Assembly: GCA_017410165.1 (NCBI GenBank) | Contig: JAFQRH010000022.1 | Coordinates: 1-64,000 of the forward strand | DNA length: 64,000 nucleotides | Direction of reading: 5' to 3' | DNA from: Alistipes sp. | GTDB lineage: Bacteria; Bacteroidota; Bacteroidia; Bacteroidales; Rikenellaceae | Shown: positions 27,299 to 37,311 of the stretch, one piece after another | How the letters are laid out: the number at the start of each line of letters is the position of its first letter | Position numbering within the stretch: position 1 is the stretch's first letter | The notes under the pieces: generated by a model | The model's database searches: none | The model's input: the letters and a program-made list of their open reading frames with translations, nothing else | What the model was told of the DNA's origin: nothing | Position numbers and translations under genes: made by a program

Positions 27299-28029
27299 AT
27301 CACATCCTCCTTTTTGAATACGGGTCCCTCTTTGCACACACGCTTTGCGCCCGATGCCGTCTGAATCGAACAACCCATACAGATTCCGAAACCGCAACCC
27401 ATTCGCTCCTCCAAACTAACTTCGCCCGGACGGTCGGTTGCTTCGCACAACGCTTTGAGCATCGGCAGCGGACCACACGAGTAGAAGTAGTCGAAGTCGA
27501 TATCGCTCTCTCGGATAGCATCCGTCACAAAGCCCTTGATGCCCGTCGAGCCGTCGGCCGTTGCGATAATCACGTTGGCTCCCGCACGCTCGAACTCCTC
27601 GGCGTAGAATATCTCTTGTTGCGTATTAAAGCCGAGTACGACGCTTACACGCTTGCCTTGCGCAACAAGGTCGCGCGTAAGACGATAGAGCGGAGGAACG
27701 CCGACGCCGCCACCGACAAGCAGCGCGTGCTGACTGCACTGTGCCGAGTCGAATCCGTTACCAAGACCGGTAAGCACATCAAGTCGCGTACCGGCTTTGA
27801 GTGCGGCCATCTGCTCTGTTCCCTTGCCGACAACCTTATATACGAGCGTCAGTCGCCCTTCGTCGAAGTCGCAAACCGAAATCGGACGACGCAGGAAGAG
27901 CCCATCGAGCGAAATCTCGACAAAACTGCCCGCGCGCGTAATCTCCGACGTATCGCCCGTAAGGCGCATCTCATATACGAGAGGTGTCAGCGCACGATTC
28001 GATTCGATTTCCAGAATAACACGTTTCAT
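27292..28029 (-). CDS. pyrK: Dihydroorotate dehydrogenase electron-transfer subunit
   Basis: A 245-residue protein of the ferredoxin-reductase family that carries FAD and a 2Fe-2S cluster and links PyrD to NAD+. 'RRPISVCDF' is the FAD-binding motif and 'LLVGGGVGVPPLY' the NAD site. The cluster cysteines are in 'GCGFGICMGCS' plus the later 'RVCKEGP'. Start ATG at 28029; the gene overlaps pyrD by 7 bases. Confidence 0.94.
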   Translation of the reverse strand: MKRVILEIESNRALTPLVYEMRLTGDTSEITRAGSFVEISLDGLFLRRPISVCDFDEGRLTLVYKVVGKGTEQMAALKAGTRLDVLTGLGNGFDSAQCSQHALLVGGGVGVPPLYRLTRDLVAQGKRVSVVLGFNTQQEIFYAEEFERAGANVIIATADGSTGIKGFVTDAIRESDIDFDYFYSCGPLPMLKALCEATDRPGEVSLEERMGCGFGICMGCSIQTASGAKRVCKEGPVFKKEDVIW

Positions 28030-28042
28030 AACTCTGTCTGCT

Positions 28043-31000
28043 TTACATATCGTAATCTGCATCGATGGTCGAGATGCCGAGCGTAATCTCTTCGAGTACG
28101 TCGAGCAATACGCGCACCGTTTCGAGCGAGGTGAAAATCGTTACATTGTTCTCGACCGCCGCACGACGAATCTCGTAGCCGTCCAAACGGGTATTGTGCT
28201 GGTTGAGGTCGATGGTGTTGATGACGTAGTTCACGTGGCCTCGGCTAATCGAGGTGTAGATGTCGTTGCTGCCCTCGCTGAGTTTGCCCAAGCGGCGAGT
28301 GCGCAGACCGTGCTTGCGCAGGAAGTCTGCCGTACCGGAGGTTGCCTCGATGTTGAAACCGAGGTTGTAGAAACGTCTGATGAGTGGCAGTGCCGCCTCC
28401 TTGTCGCGATCGGCAAGCGTTACGAGAATCGTTCCGTAGTTTGCGATTGCCATACCCGATGCCTGCAACGACTTGTAGAGAGCACGTGTGAGCGAATCGT
28501 CGTAACCGATTGCCTCGCCCGTCGATTTCATCTCCGGCGAGAGGTACGAATCGACACCCTTAATCTTCGCAAACGAGAATGCCGGCGTCTTGACAAAGTG
28601 ACGCTTGCGCTCCTTGCCATATACCTCGGTGATGCCCTGCTCGCGCAACGAATGACCAAGCATTACGCGCGTTGCAATCTTCGCCATCGGCACGTTGGTC
28701 GATTTCGAGAGGAACGGAACCGTACGCGACGAACGCGGATTGACCTCGATGACATACACTTTGTTCTGGTCATCGACAATAAACTGAATATTGTACAGAC
28801 CGACGATGCCGATGGCCTTACCCAGACGCACCGTGTAGTCAATCATCTGCTGCTTAACCTCGTCAGTCAAACTGAACGAAGGATAGACGCTTATCGAGTC
28901 GCCGGAGTGGATACCCGTACGCTCGACGTGCTCCATAATGCCCGGAATAAAGACATTCTCGCCGTCGCAGATGGCATCGACCTCCGCCTCACGACCCATA
29001 ATGTACTTATCGACCAATACGGGCGAATCCTCGCTGACCTCTACGGCGTTGTGCAGATAGTGGCGCAGCGCCTGCTCGTTGCCGACAATCTGCATTGCAC
29101 GACCACCCAACACGAAACTTGGACGAACGAGCACCGGATAGCCGATGCGCTCGGCCGCCTTTACACCCTCCTCGATTTCGGTAACGGCCTGTGCCTGTGG
29201 TTGCGGAATACCCACCTCGCGCATAATCTGCTCGAAGAGCTTACGGTCCTCCGCCTTGTCGATTGCTTCAAGGTCGGTGCCGATAATCTTGACACCCATC
29301 TGTACGAGCGGTTTTGCAAGGTTGATGGCGGTCTGTCCGCCGAGCGTTACGATAACACCCTCCGGCTGCTCCATACGGATTACGTTCATTACGTTTTCGA
29401 CCGTCAGTGGTTCGAAATAGAGTTTGTCCGATATGGTGTAGTCGGTCGATACGGTCTCTGGATTGTTGTTGATGATGATTGCCTCATATCCCGCCTCGCG
29501 GATTGCCCAAATGGCGTGTACGGTCGAGTAGTCGAACTCCACACCCTGACCGATACGAATCGGACCCGAGCCGAGTACGACAATCTTGCGACGCGTGCTT
29601 ACGACGGACTCGTTCTCCTGTTCGTAGGTCGAGTAGTAGTACGGCACGTCGGCTTTGCACGCTCCGGCACACGTGTCAATCATCTTATATACCGGCGTGA
29701 CGCCCTCCTTTTCGCGCAGTGCGAAGACTTCTTGCTCGGTCATACCCCAAAGCTGACCGATGAACTTATCACCGAAGCCCATACGCTTCGCCTCGCGCAA
29801 CACCTCCTTGTTGGCTTTGTTTGCGCGAACGACCTCCTCCATACGGATAATGCGCTTGAACTTTTCGAGGAAGAGCATATCAATCTTCGTGCGGTCGTAT
29901 ATGAGCGATCGATCGACACCGCGACGCAACAACTCTGCAATGGCGTAGATGCGGTCATCGGTGCTGCGCGTGATGTATGCGAGCATATCCTGAATCGACA
30001 TCTCGTCGAACTTCTTGTGGTGCAAGTGGCATACGCCCGTTTCGAGCGAACGGAACGCTTTCAGGATACTCTCTTCCAGCGTGCGACCGATGCTCATCAC
30101 CTCGCCCGTTGCCTTCATCTGCGTACCAAGTTCGTTGCTTGCCTCGCTGAACTTATCGAATGGGAAGCGTGCAACCTTCGTCACTACGTAGTCCAAAGCC
30201 GGCTCCGCACACGCAGGGGCGGTTGCGAGCATAATCTCGTCGAGCGTCATACCGATAGCAACCTTTGCCGTTACACGTGCAATAGGGTAGCCGCTGGCCT
30301 TCGATGCGAGGGCCGACGAACGCGACACACGCGGATTGACCTCGATGATATAGTATTTGAACGAGAGTGGGTCGAGCGCAAACTGTACGTTGCAACCACC
30401 CTCGATGCGAAGTGCGCGGATAAGGCGCAGTGCACTGTCTCGTAACATCTGGAACTCTTTGTTCGAGAGCGTCTGTGCCGGAGCAACAACGACCGAGTCG
30501 CCGGTGTGGATGCCCACCGGATCGACATTCTCCATACTGCATATTGCGATGGCGGTGTCGTTCTTGTCGCGCATAACCTCAAACTCAATCTCCTTGTAGC
30601 CCTTGATACTCTTCTCGACCAGCACCTGATGTACGGGCGATACGGCGAGTGCGTTACGCATCAACTCGCGCAACTGCTCCTCGTTGTCGGCAAAACCACC
30701 ACCCGAACCACCGAGCGTAAATGCCGGACGAAGTACAACCGGATAGGTGATTTTCTTGGCAACCTCGACCGCCTCCTCGACCGAATATACGATTTCGGAC
30801 GGGATGACCGGCTCGCCGAGTCGCAAACACAACTCTTTGAAGAGTTCGCGGTCCTCGGCCTGCTCGATGCTCTCGAACGATGTGCCGAGAATCTCCACCT
30901 GACACTCTTCGAGAATACCCTTCTTGGCGAGTTGTACGGCGAGGTTAAGACCGGTCTGACCACCCAGACCCGGAACGATGGCGTCGGGACGCTCGTAGCG

Positions 31001-31234
31001 AATAATCTTTGCGACGTACTCCAATTTCAGCGGCTCCATATAGACCTTGTCGGCAATGTGGACGTCGGTCATAATGGTTGCCGGATTGGAATTGACGAGT
31101 ATAACCTCGTAGCCCTCCTCTTTGAGTGCGAGGCAGGCCTGTGTACCTGCATAGTCGAATTCGGCTGCCTGACCAATCACAATCGGGCCCGAGCCGATTA
31201 CCATAACCTTCTTTATATCTGTTCTCTTTGGCAT
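28043..31234 (-). CDS. carB: Carbamoyl-phosphate synthase large subunit
   Basis: The synthetase subunit of 1063 residues has two homologous ATP-grasp halves. Each begins with a GSGPI(V/R)IGQ(A/G)xEFDY motif and each contains its own ATP-grasp lid. The C-terminal MGS-like domain binds allosteric effectors. It makes carbamoyl phosphate from bicarbonate, ammonia and two ATP. Nothing looks degenerate here, in contrast to its partner CarA, 5 bases upstream. It is the third gene of the pyr operon. Confidence 0.97.
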   Translation of the reverse strand: MPKRTDIKKVMVIGSGPIVIGQAAEFDYAGTQACLALKEEGYEVILVNSNPATIMTDVHIADKVYMEPLKLEYVAKIIRYERPDAIVPGLGGQTGLNLAVQLAKKGILEECQVEILGTSFESIEQAEDRELFKELCLRLGEPVIPSEIVYSVEEAVEVAKKITYPVVLRPAFTLGGSGGGFADNEEQLRELMRNALAVSPVHQVLVEKSIKGYKEIEFEVMRDKNDTAIAICSMENVDPVGIHTGDSVVVAPAQTLSNKEFQMLRDSALRLIRALRIEGGCNVQFALDPLSFKYYIIEVNPRVSRSSALASKASGYPIARVTAKVAIGMTLDEIMLATAPACAEPALDYVVTKVARFPFDKFSEASNELGTQMKATGEVMSIGRTLEESILKAFRSLETGVCHLHHKKFDEMSIQDMLAYITRSTDDRIYAIAELLRRGVDRSLIYDRTKIDMLFLEKFKRIIRMEEVVRANKANKEVLREAKRMGFGDKFIGQLWGMTEQEVFALREKEGVTPVYKMIDTCAGACKADVPYYYSTYEQENESVVSTRRKIVVLGSGPIRIGQGVEFDYSTVHAIWAIREAGYEAIIINNNPETVSTDYTISDKLYFEPLTVENVMNVIRMEQPEGVIVTLGGQTAINLAKPLVQMGVKIIGTDLEAIDKAEDRKLFEQIMREVGIPQPQAQAVTEIEEGVKAAERIGYPVLVRPSFVLGGRAMQIVGNEQALRHYLHNAVEVSEDSPVLVDKYIMGREAEVDAICDGENVFIPGIMEHVERTGIHSGDSISVYPSFSLTDEVKQQMIDYTVRLGKAIGIVGLYNIQFIVDDQNKVYVIEVNPRSSRTVPFLSKSTNVPMAKIATRVMLGHSLREQGITEVYGKERKRHFVKTPAFSFAKIKGVDSYLSPEMKSTGEAIGYDDSLTRALYKSLQASGMAIANYGTILVTLADRDKEAALPLIRRFYNLGFNIEATSGTADFLRKHGLRTRRLGKLSEGSNDIYTSISRGHVNYVINTIDLNQHNTRLDGYEIRRAAVENNVTIFTSLETVRVLLDVLEEITLGISTIDADYDM

Positions 31235-31239
31235 AGTGG

Positions 31240-32319
31240 TTACTCCTCCATCAATTTAACGAATTTATCGAAAAGATATGCGCTGTCTTGCGGACCCGGT
31301 GCGCCCTCCGGATGATACTGTACCGAGAATACCTTGTCGCGACGACACTCGACGCCGACAATGCTGCCGTTGAGTACGTTCACGTGCGACACCTCCAATG
31401 GTGTGCCGGCGAGCGACTCGGGGTCGATTGTGTAGCCGAAGCCCATACTTGCCGTCTCGATATGGTTTGTCGTGAGATTGCGTACCGGAACACAACCCGC
31501 ATAGTTGCCGAACTTCTGCTTGGTGACCTTCGCTCCGTACGAGAGGGCGATGAGCAGGTGTCCGAGATTGATGCCGAACATCGGTAACTCGCCGTGCAAC
31601 TTCTCGATGAGCGAAGCAACCTCCGGAACATCGTACGGACTACCCGGACCGTTCGAGATGAATACACCGTGCGGATTGAACGCCATAATCTCTTCCAATG
31701 GCGTGTCAAACGGAACAATCACCACGTTGCAACCTCTGCGATTCAGCGCGCGGATGGTGTTGTACTTGATTCCGCAGTCGATGGCCACTACGTCAAAGCG
31801 GTGGTTAGGCGTACGCGAATACCAACGCTTGCGACAACTTACGCGACGCACGACATCGTGGCTCTCTGGCGTCGAGGCGATGAGTGCCAATGCCTCCTCT
31901 TTCGGCATATCGGCATCGACAATGGCTGCTCGTTGGCAACCCTCGTCGCGGATGATGCGTGTGAGCATTCGTGTATCGACACCGCTGATGCCCGGCACGT
32001 TGTGCTCCTCCATCACCTCGGCAATTGTCTTCGTGTAGCGGAAGTTGCTCGGCGTGTCGCAGTATTCGCGCACGATAAGCGCACCGATATGGAGCGTACG
32101 TGTCTCAAAATCCTCATCCGTGATACCGTAGTTGCCAATTAACGGATAGGTCATCACGACCATTTGGTCGGTGTACGACAAATCGGAGAGAATCTCCTGA
32201 TAGCCGACGACACCGGTGTTGAAAACGATTTCGCATACGGTCGTGCGGTTTGCACCGAAGCCGAAGCCGTAGAACTCGGAACCGTTCTCCAAAACTAACT
32301 TTTTGTCGGGTTGTTTCAT
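31240..32319 (-). CDS. carA: Carbamoyl-phosphate synthase small subunit lacking the glutaminase Cys
   Basis: In most organisms this 359-residue subunit hydrolyses glutamine and channels ammonia to CarB. The N-terminal CarA domain is normal ('[20 protein letters not shown]'). In the class I amidotransferase domain the nucleophile elbow reads FGINLGHLL, where the family has GICLGHQ. The catalytic Cys is therefore Asn251 and the nearby glutamine-binding Gln is Leu. His336 and Glu338 of the triad remain ('QYHPEG'). The family 'SQNHGF' loop is also altered ('SMGFGY'). The reading frame is intact. The subunit probably cannot use glutamine and may leave CarB ammonia-dependent. Confidence 0.93.
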   Translation of the reverse strand: MKQPDKKLVLENGSEFYGFGFGANRTTVCEIVFNTGVVGYQEILSDLSYTDQMVVMTYPLIGNYGITDEDFETRTLHIGALIVREYCDTPSNFRYTKTIAEVMEEHNVPGISGVDTRMLTRIIRDEGCQRAAIVDADMPKEEALALIASTPESHDVVRRVSCRKRWYSRTPNHRFDVVAIDCGIKYNTIRALNRRGCNVVIVPFDTPLEEIMAFNPHGVFISNGPGSPYDVPEVASLIEKLHGELPMFGINLGHLLIALSYGAKVTKQKFGNYAGCVPVRNLTTNHIETASMGFGYTIDPESLAGTPLEVSHVNVLNGSIVGVECRRDKVFSVQYHPEGAPGPQDSAYLFDKFVKLMEE

Positions 32320-32335
32320 CTGTTTGTATATTTTG

Positions 32336-33610
32336 CTATTTTTCGTTCCAAACTTTTTTGCCGCCGAACAGCGTCATCCGGCAACGTCCATACACCTCCA
32401 TACCCTCGAACGGAGTCGCTTTGCCTGCCGAGAGAAATTCGCGACTGTCGATTACGTACGGGGTTGTGATGTCGAAGAGTGCGATGTCGGCACGCTCGCC
32501 CACGCGTAGGCCGCCTCCGAGTCGGAATATGCGACGCGGATTGTCACACAAGAGCGCGATGGCGTGCTCCAACGAGATTTTGCCCGTGCGCACCAAATGG
32601 GTATATACCACCGCAAAGCAGGTTTCTAAACCGACAACGCCCATTGCGCTGGCTTTCAATCCGCGCGACTTCTCTTCGGCTGTGTGAGGGGCGTGGTCTG
32701 TGGCAATAACCTCGATTGTGCCATCCTGCACACCTGCAATAAGTGCCTCTCGGTCCTTCGCACCGCGCAACGGCGGATTCATCTTGAAGCGGCCATCCTC
32801 TTGCAGGTCGGCGTCGGTCAGCACCAGGTAGTGTGGGCCTGTCTCGCAAGTTATGTGGTCGCAAGTGCGTTTGGCATTGCGTATGATTTCGACACTCTCT
32901 GCCGTCGATATGTGGCAGACGTGGTATCTGCACGCTGTCTGTGCGGCGAGTTGTACGTCGCGAGCAATCTGCCCCCATTCGCTCTCCGAGCAGATGCCTT
33001 TATGACCGTGCTCTCGGGCATACTCGCCATCGTGGATGTAACCTGCGTGCAGTAGCGAATTATCCTCGCAGTGAGCCGCTACAATGCCGTCTGCCGCTGC
33101 GATTCTCGTCATCGCCTCGCGCATAACCTCCTCGTGCTGTATGCCGCTTCCATCGTCCGAAAAGCCGACCGACAGCGGGCGGAGTTGCTCGACATCGACA
33201 ATCTCGCGTCCGGCGCGCTCGCGCGTAATGGTTGCGTAAGGGCGTACCTCTACGACCGCCTGTTCGTCTATGAGGCGTTGTTCGATGGCAATCGTCTCCG
33301 GTGCATCCGGTGCGGGCAGCAGGTTAGGCATTGCGCATACGGTGGTATATCCGCCACGAGCCGCTGCCTTTGTTCCGCTCTCGATAGTCTCCTTTGCCGA
33401 ATAGCCCGGTTCGCGCAGATGGACGTGCACGTCGGCCAAGCCGTATGTCACGATGCAACCCGTGGCGTCGATGACCTCGGTATCGCCCTCTGGCGCAATC
33501 TCGCCGCCGATTTCGGCAATCACTCCGTCACACACAAGCAGGTCGCCCGTCGTGGCATTGCCGACGCCTACAAGCAGGCCGTTGCGCAGTAATATACTCT
33601 TTTTGTCCAT
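32336..33610 (-). CDS. pyrC: Dihydroorotase
   Basis: It cyclises carbamoyl aspartate to dihydroorotate. The 424-residue class I enzyme has the metal ligands of 'HVHLREPG' (His62, His64), downstream histidines in 'AHCEDNSLL' and 'HVCHIST', and the catalytic Asp in 'ATDHAPHT'. It is the first structural gene of the pyr operon. Its ATG follows the attenuator terminator by only 16 bases. Confidence 0.95.
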   Translation of the reverse strand: MDKKSILLRNGLLVGVGNATTGDLLVCDGVIAEIGGEIAPEGDTEVIDATGCIVTYGLADVHVHLREPGYSAKETIESGTKAAARGGYTTVCAMPNLLPAPDAPETIAIEQRLIDEQAVVEVRPYATITRERAGREIVDVEQLRPLSVGFSDDGSGIQHEEVMREAMTRIAAADGIVAAHCEDNSLLHAGYIHDGEYAREHGHKGICSESEWGQIARDVQLAAQTACRYHVCHISTAESVEIIRNAKRTCDHITCETGPHYLVLTDADLQEDGRFKMNPPLRGAKDREALIAGVQDGTIEVIATDHAPHTAEEKSRGLKASAMGVVGLETCFAVVYTHLVRTGKISLEHAIALLCDNPRRIFRLGGGLRVGERADIALFDITTPYVIDSREFLSAGKATPFEGMEVYGRCRMTLFGGKKVWNEK

Positions 33611-33626
33611 CCCTCTGCTTTTGTTA

Positions 33627-33657
33627 TAAAAAACAGGCGACCCAGTTAGGCCGCCTG
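33627..33657 (-). terminator. Attenuator terminator of the pyr operon
   Basis: CAGGCG (33634-33639) pairs with CGCCTG (33652-33657). The stem extends through two more G-C pairs past one mismatch, and on the minus strand it is followed by TTTTTT. It lies upstream of pyrC, between promoter and first gene, where a terminator must be regulated. The stop codon of the leader ORF (33646-33648) lies in its loop. Confidence 0.85.
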
Positions 33658-33795
33658 AAAATTAGACAATATATTTGCGTTTGCGAACAAACAATCCACC
33701 ATACCACCACCGAGAGGTCGCTGACGCTTGACAATATACCCCGACGATTGAGTAACAGAGATCATTGGCGATATGTTGTGCGCAACGTACATCAT
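33646..33795 (-). CDS. pyr operon leader peptide (49 residues)
   Basis: An ORF of 49 codons plus stop begins with two consecutive ATG codons, a few bases beyond the expected transcription start. It ends with TAA inside the loop of the attenuator. The peptide begins MMYVAHNISP and ends NILSNFQAA; no domain is recognisable. About 35 bases upstream of the terminator the transcript can form a small GTTTG-TTCG-CAAAC hairpin, a possible pause site, followed by a U/A-rich stretch. Position and geometry resemble E. coli pyrL ahead of pyrBI. Translation itself is inferred. Confidence 0.6.
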   Translation of the reverse strand: MMYVAHNISPMISVTQSSGYIVKRQRPLGGGMVDCLFANANILSNFQAA

Positions 33796-33815
33796 AAGGT
33801 GATACTTGATTTGTG

Positions 33816-33845
33816 CAAAGGTAGAAAATTTTTCTCTTCTTTCAA
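33816..33845 (-). promoter_or_regulatory. Promoter of the pyr operon
   Basis: On the minus strand: TTG, exactly 19 bases, TACCTTTG. It places transcription start about 10-20 bases before the leader ORF and about 200 bases before pyrC. Confidence 0.7.
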
Positions 33846-33858
33846 GCGTTTTTTTGCT

Positions 33859-35052
33859 TTATTTACGAGGTAGTACCTCGATTTTAAGTTTCGCGTACGC
33901 GCGTTCTGCTTTTTCGAGTGCTTTTTCGATGGTCTCGTCCGTTGCGAGGATTACTCCGAAACGGCGATGACCGACCACCTCCGGCTTGCCGAACAGGCGA
34001 ATTTGTACACCCTCTTCGGCAACAACTTCGTCCAAATTGCCGAACACAACTTTGTCCGAATCTCCCTCTACGACAATGGCTTTGCTCGCGCTTGCACCGA
34101 AGAAACGTACCGACGGAATCGGCAGACCGATGACGGCGCGTGCGTGCAACGCAAACTCCGACAAATCCTGCGAAATCATCGTCACCATACCCGTATCGTG
34201 CGGACGTGGTGAAACCTCGCTGAAAATCACCTCGTCGCCCTTGATAAACATCTCGACACCGAATATGCCGTGACCACCCAGCGCACTCGTTATTTTACGG
34301 GCAATTTCACCTGCGCGTTCACGCGCTAACGGACTCATCGGTTGCGGTTGCCACGATTCGCGATAGTCGCCATCCACTTGATGGTGACCGATAGGTTCGA
34401 GCAGGGTAGTGCCTGCACTATGGCGAACGGTGAGCAGTGTAATCTCATAGTCGAAATCGACAAATCGCTCGACAATCACACGGCCGGCACCTGCTCTGCC
34501 GCCCTCTTGCGCACACCTCCAAGCAGGTTCGATATCCTGCTCGCACTTTACGGTGCTCTGACCGTGTCCGGACGAGCTCATAATCGGCTTTACGACGCAC
34601 GGGATGCCGATTTCGGCAATCGCCTCGCGGAACTCCTGTTCGGTCTCGGCAAAGCGATACTCCGAGGTCTTGATGCCCAACTCCTCGGCTGCAAGTCGGC
34701 GAATACCTTCGCGGTTCATCGTCAGCCACGCGGCCTTTGCGGTCGGTGTGACGCTGTAACCCTCCTTCTCCAACTCGACGAGCGTAGGCGTTGCGATTGC
34801 TTCGACTTCGGGGATGATGTAATCGGGCTTTTCGAGCTCGATGATTTGGCGCAGACGCTCGCCGTCGAGCATCGATAGCGTGTAACTGCGGTGTGCTACC
34901 TGCATTGCGGGTGCATTTTCGTATCGGTCGAGAGCAATAACCTCGATGCCGTAACGCTGCAATTCGATTGCTATCTCTTTGCCAAGTTCGCCCGAGCCGC
35001 AGAGCAGGGCTTTTTTGCCAACCGTTGTAAGCGGAGTACCTATATTAACCAT
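33859..35052 (-). CDS. purT: Formate-dependent phosphoribosylglycinamide formyltransferase PurT
   Basis: An ATP-grasp enzyme that formylates GAR with free formate in purine synthesis, an alternative to folate-dependent PurN. With ATG at 35052 it has 397 residues. The N-terminal '[21 protein letters not shown]', the ATP-grasp '[15 protein letters not shown]' and '[27 protein letters not shown]' are diagnostic. The pyr promoter lies just beyond its stop, so purT is the upstream tandem gene. A minus-strand TACTTTTG box is at 35081-35088. Confidence 0.94.
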   Translation of the reverse strand: MVNIGTPLTTVGKKALLCGSGELGKEIAIELQRYGIEVIALDRYENAPAMQVAHRSYTLSMLDGERLRQIIELEKPDYIIPEVEAIATPTLVELEKEGYSVTPTAKAAWLTMNREGIRRLAAEELGIKTSEYRFAETEQEFREAIAEIGIPCVVKPIMSSSGHGQSTVKCEQDIEPAWRCAQEGGRAGAGRVIVERFVDFDYEITLLTVRHSAGTTLLEPIGHHQVDGDYRESWQPQPMSPLARERAGEIARKITSALGGHGIFGVEMFIKGDEVIFSEVSPRPHDTGMVTMISQDLSEFALHARAVIGLPIPSVRFFGASASKAIVVEGDSDKVVFGNLDEVVAEEGVQIRLFGKPEVVGHRRFGVILATDETIEKALEKAERAYAKLKIEVLPRK

Positions 35053-35189
35053 AATATTCGCGATTTGAAATTTGTTTGCACAAAAGTAATCAAAGCCCCC
35101 CAAGCCGAAAACGCTCCGACGGCGAAGTTATTAAAAAGTTTTCATCAAAAAACGCTTGTCGGGCGCACCATCCCTGCGTGCCAAAAAAA
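35053..35189. other. purT upstream gap
   Basis: The gap holds the purT -7 box (minus strand, 35081-35088) and an A-rich stretch. It leads into the hairpin repeat. I see no gene in it. Confidence 0.5.
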
Positions 35190-35315
35190 AGAAGCCGTCT
35201 AACAAGGTGATTTCTGCGTTACGCTTGTCCTCAAAATGCTCATTTACGCCGAGTAAACTGCGCTTTTTCGGGCTACGCAGGCCTTGAAATCCCTCTTGTT
35301 ATACAACTTCTAACA
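35190..35315. repeat. Hairpin-forming intergenic repeat, copy 2
   Basis: A 126-base element nearly identical to 8957-9080, with a handful of single-base differences. The terminal inverted repeats are GAAGCCGTCTAACAAG and, in reverse complement, GAAGTTGTATAACAAG (13 of 16 identical). The central stem-loop TTTAC-GCCGA-GTAAA is at 35243-35257. As with copy 1, a rho-independent terminator begins within a few bases of its right end. Confidence 0.75.
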
Positions 35316-35319
35316 ACAA

Positions 35320-35352
35320 GGGCGTGTCTAACAAGTTTTTTTAGACACGCCC
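35320..35352. terminator. Terminator of the phosphofructokinase gene
   Basis: A 12-bp perfect stem pairs 35320-35331 with 35341-35352, with a T-rich loop. It lies 31 bases beyond the pfk stop codon on the minus strand. Confidence 0.7.
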
Positions 35353-35382
35353 CATCTTCTGAGTGAGTTCTCTGCCGATATA

Positions 35383-36615
35383 TTACCAGTTGAGAATCTT
35401 GCGGAAATCGTACTCCTCCGGATTGGCAACCCACTTCTTTGCCTGCTCGTAATCCGCAGGTGTGATGTAGTTGAGGATGTTGTTGATAACCTGCTGAATC
35501 TTGTCCGAAGCGATGTTTACCAAACGTGGCGGAATCTTGCCGGTCGTAGGGTCCTGCAAATCCTTCAAGTAGAGCGGCGAAACGAAACCGTCCTGCGAGA
35601 TGTAAACCATACAGCCGGTCTTGCCCTCCGAGAAGAGCTTATATACGCCCATACCCAACTCCGAGCAGTAAACCAAGTCGTAAGCGATAGGGGTCTGGCA
35701 ACGTACCTCGTAACCAATCTCTACCGGACGCGACTTAACTTTCAAACCGAGTTCCTTCACCTTCTTTTCGAGCATCTCGTTGAAGATGTGTGCCTTCGAT
35801 ACCTTACCGAGTTCCGGATGACCGTGGTCGTCATACGAGAAGTGGATGCCCGACTTTGCAATCTCTTCGTCCGAAAGCGAGTGGAATACGCCCTCCGAAA
35901 TCATTGCAACGCCATACTCAACGCCCATAATCTTGCGCTTGATGATTGCCGAAACAACAAGGTTTACAATCTTCTCGACGGTAATCTCGGTCTTGTTGAA
36001 CATCTCCGGAATAACAATCATCGGATAGTGGCAAGCCGAACCGATACCGAATGCGAGGTGACCAGCCGAACGACCCATTGCTGCAACGACAAACCAGTTT
36101 GCCGAGGTGCGAGCATCGTTATATACCGCGCGACCGATAACCGTACCACCCTCTTTTGCCGACTGGTAACCGAACGTAGGTGTGCCGTTTGGCAGAGGAA
36201 GGTCGTTGTCGATAGTCTTCGGAACGTGGATGTTTGCAATCGGATATTGCTTTGCTTCGAGGAACTTTGCAATGCGGTTTGCGGTCGAAGCGGTGTCGTC
36301 GCCACCAACCGTTACGAGCAACTTCACGTTGTTCTCGGTGAAGAACGAGAGGTTGAAGTTCTCCTCAAAATCCTTGTCGGTTGGCTTGAAACGGCTCATC
36401 GTAAGGTACGAACCACCCTGATTGAAGATGTAGTCCGCCTTGAAGAAGTCGAGGTCCTCGTGGCGTGGATTCGGGTTAAAGAGACCCGAATAGCCGTGAT
36501 GCAGACCAATCACGCGATAACCTTTGTCAAGGAATGTCTTGGCAACGCTGCCGACAACCGTGTTCATACCCGGAGCAGGACCGCCACCGGTGAGAATTGC
36601 AATAGCTTCTTTCAT
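35383..36615 (-). CDS. pfp: Pyrophosphate-dependent 6-phosphofructokinase
   Basis: It interconverts fructose 6-phosphate and fructose 1,6-bisphosphate, here probably with PPi rather than ATP. Evidence is GGDD at 104-107 (ATP enzymes have GGDG) and the Lys in PKTIDND at 132-138 (ATP enzymes have Gly there). These two positions distinguish the phosphoryl donor in this family. 'MGRSAGHLA' binds the sugar phosphate. The 410 residues match the short, non-plant PFP group. It is a single-gene unit with a -7 box (TAACTTTG, minus strand) at 36663-36670. Confidence 0.92.
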   Translation of the reverse strand: MKEAIAILTGGGPAPGMNTVVGSVAKTFLDKGYRVIGLHHGYSGLFNPNPRHEDLDFFKADYIFNQGGSYLTMSRFKPTDKDFEENFNLSFFTENNVKLLVTVGGDDTASTANRIAKFLEAKQYPIANIHVPKTIDNDLPLPNGTPTFGYQSAKEGGTVIGRAVYNDARTSANWFVVAAMGRSAGHLAFGIGSACHYPMIVIPEMFNKTEITVEKIVNLVVSAIIKRKIMGVEYGVAMISEGVFHSLSDEEIAKSGIHFSYDDHGHPELGKVSKAHIFNEMLEKKVKELGLKVKSRPVEIGYEVRCQTPIAYDLVYCSELGMGVYKLFSEGKTGCMVYISQDGFVSPLYLKDLQDPTTGKIPPRLVNIASDKIQQVINNILNYITPADYEQAKKWVANPEEYDFRKILNW

Positions 36616-36699
36616 AGTTGCTGAATTTTATTTGTTTTGTGTGAATTTTTCAAAAAACCGCCCAAAGTTAATACTTTTTTCGATAGATTGTAATGTTGG

Positions 36700-37194
36700 T
36701 CAGACGAAATTGATTATTTGTTGCGGATCGGAGTATAGATTTATGAGTCGGCGATGCTCTTTTATCGCCCGCCGAACGGTGTATGCCGTGCCACCTTTTT
36801 CGCCCGTGAAATATGCTACGACGACCGCCGCACGAGCAACCAGCGCATCGTTACGCTGAAAATATACGTTGTGGGCATATCGCGGTGCAAGCACCTCGAC
36901 GCAATCGGCCGCATCGATAATGCGTCGGAATCGTTCGCGCGAGTCGCTGCTGAAACGTTGCTCCATCCCCTCAAACGGAACTATGCACTCCAATCGCAAC
37001 CCCTCCAATTCCCCGCGTAGCGCGATAACCGCCTCGGCTGCCGCCATATCGAAACCGATGGCCATTCCGCTCAGGAACGTGCGAAAACCTTGCGCATAGA
37101 GCGTACGGATGGTGTCGGACAGCGACTCGGCGCACTCTTCGGCGTAGTGTCGGTGTCCGGTGAAGGCGACCGTTTGGGCGATGATAGTTTCCAT
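36700..37194 (-). CDS. SLOG-domain protein (YpsA/DUF1273-like)
   Basis: A 164-residue Rossmann-like protein that starts 'METIIAQTVAFTGHRHY'. It has 'FLSGMAIGFDMAAAEAV', 'LECIVPFEGMEQRF' and 'VVVAYFTGEKGGTAYTVRRA', the motif order of the DUF1273/SLOG family, which may bind nucleotides or nucleotide-derived ligands. The role is unknown. I chose ATG at 37194 because it begins the conserved strand. The minus-strand TATCTTTG box at 37199-37206 is so close to this start that the transcript leader would be very short, so that promoter is doubtful. Confidence 0.82.
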   Translation of the reverse strand: METIIAQTVAFTGHRHYAEECAESLSDTIRTLYAQGFRTFLSGMAIGFDMAAAEAVIALRGELEGLRLECIVPFEGMEQRFSSDSRERFRRIIDAADCVEVLAPRYAHNVYFQRNDALVARAAVVVAYFTGEKGGTAYTVRRAIKEHRRLINLYSDPQQIINFV

Positions 37195-37311
37195 ACGGCA
37201 AAGATACACAATTTATTTGTAGTAGCCCACTGAAAAAAGCTCTTTTTGTGGGGTCGGTTTGGCTCGCGTTTTGCAACCTTTCTCGGTGAACACTTAAAAC
37301 TTTATAATGTT

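Noticed and set aside
27797-30445. An 882-codon open frame antisense to carB.
   Set aside because: carB is unambiguous. The codon bias of this genome (TCG, CGC, GCG) leaves complementary frames open, and the product has no recognisable domain.
31560-31575. CarA Asn251 considered as a frameshift artefact.
   Set aside because: The frame is continuous and conserved on both sides; only the codon is changed, along with other glutamine-site residues.
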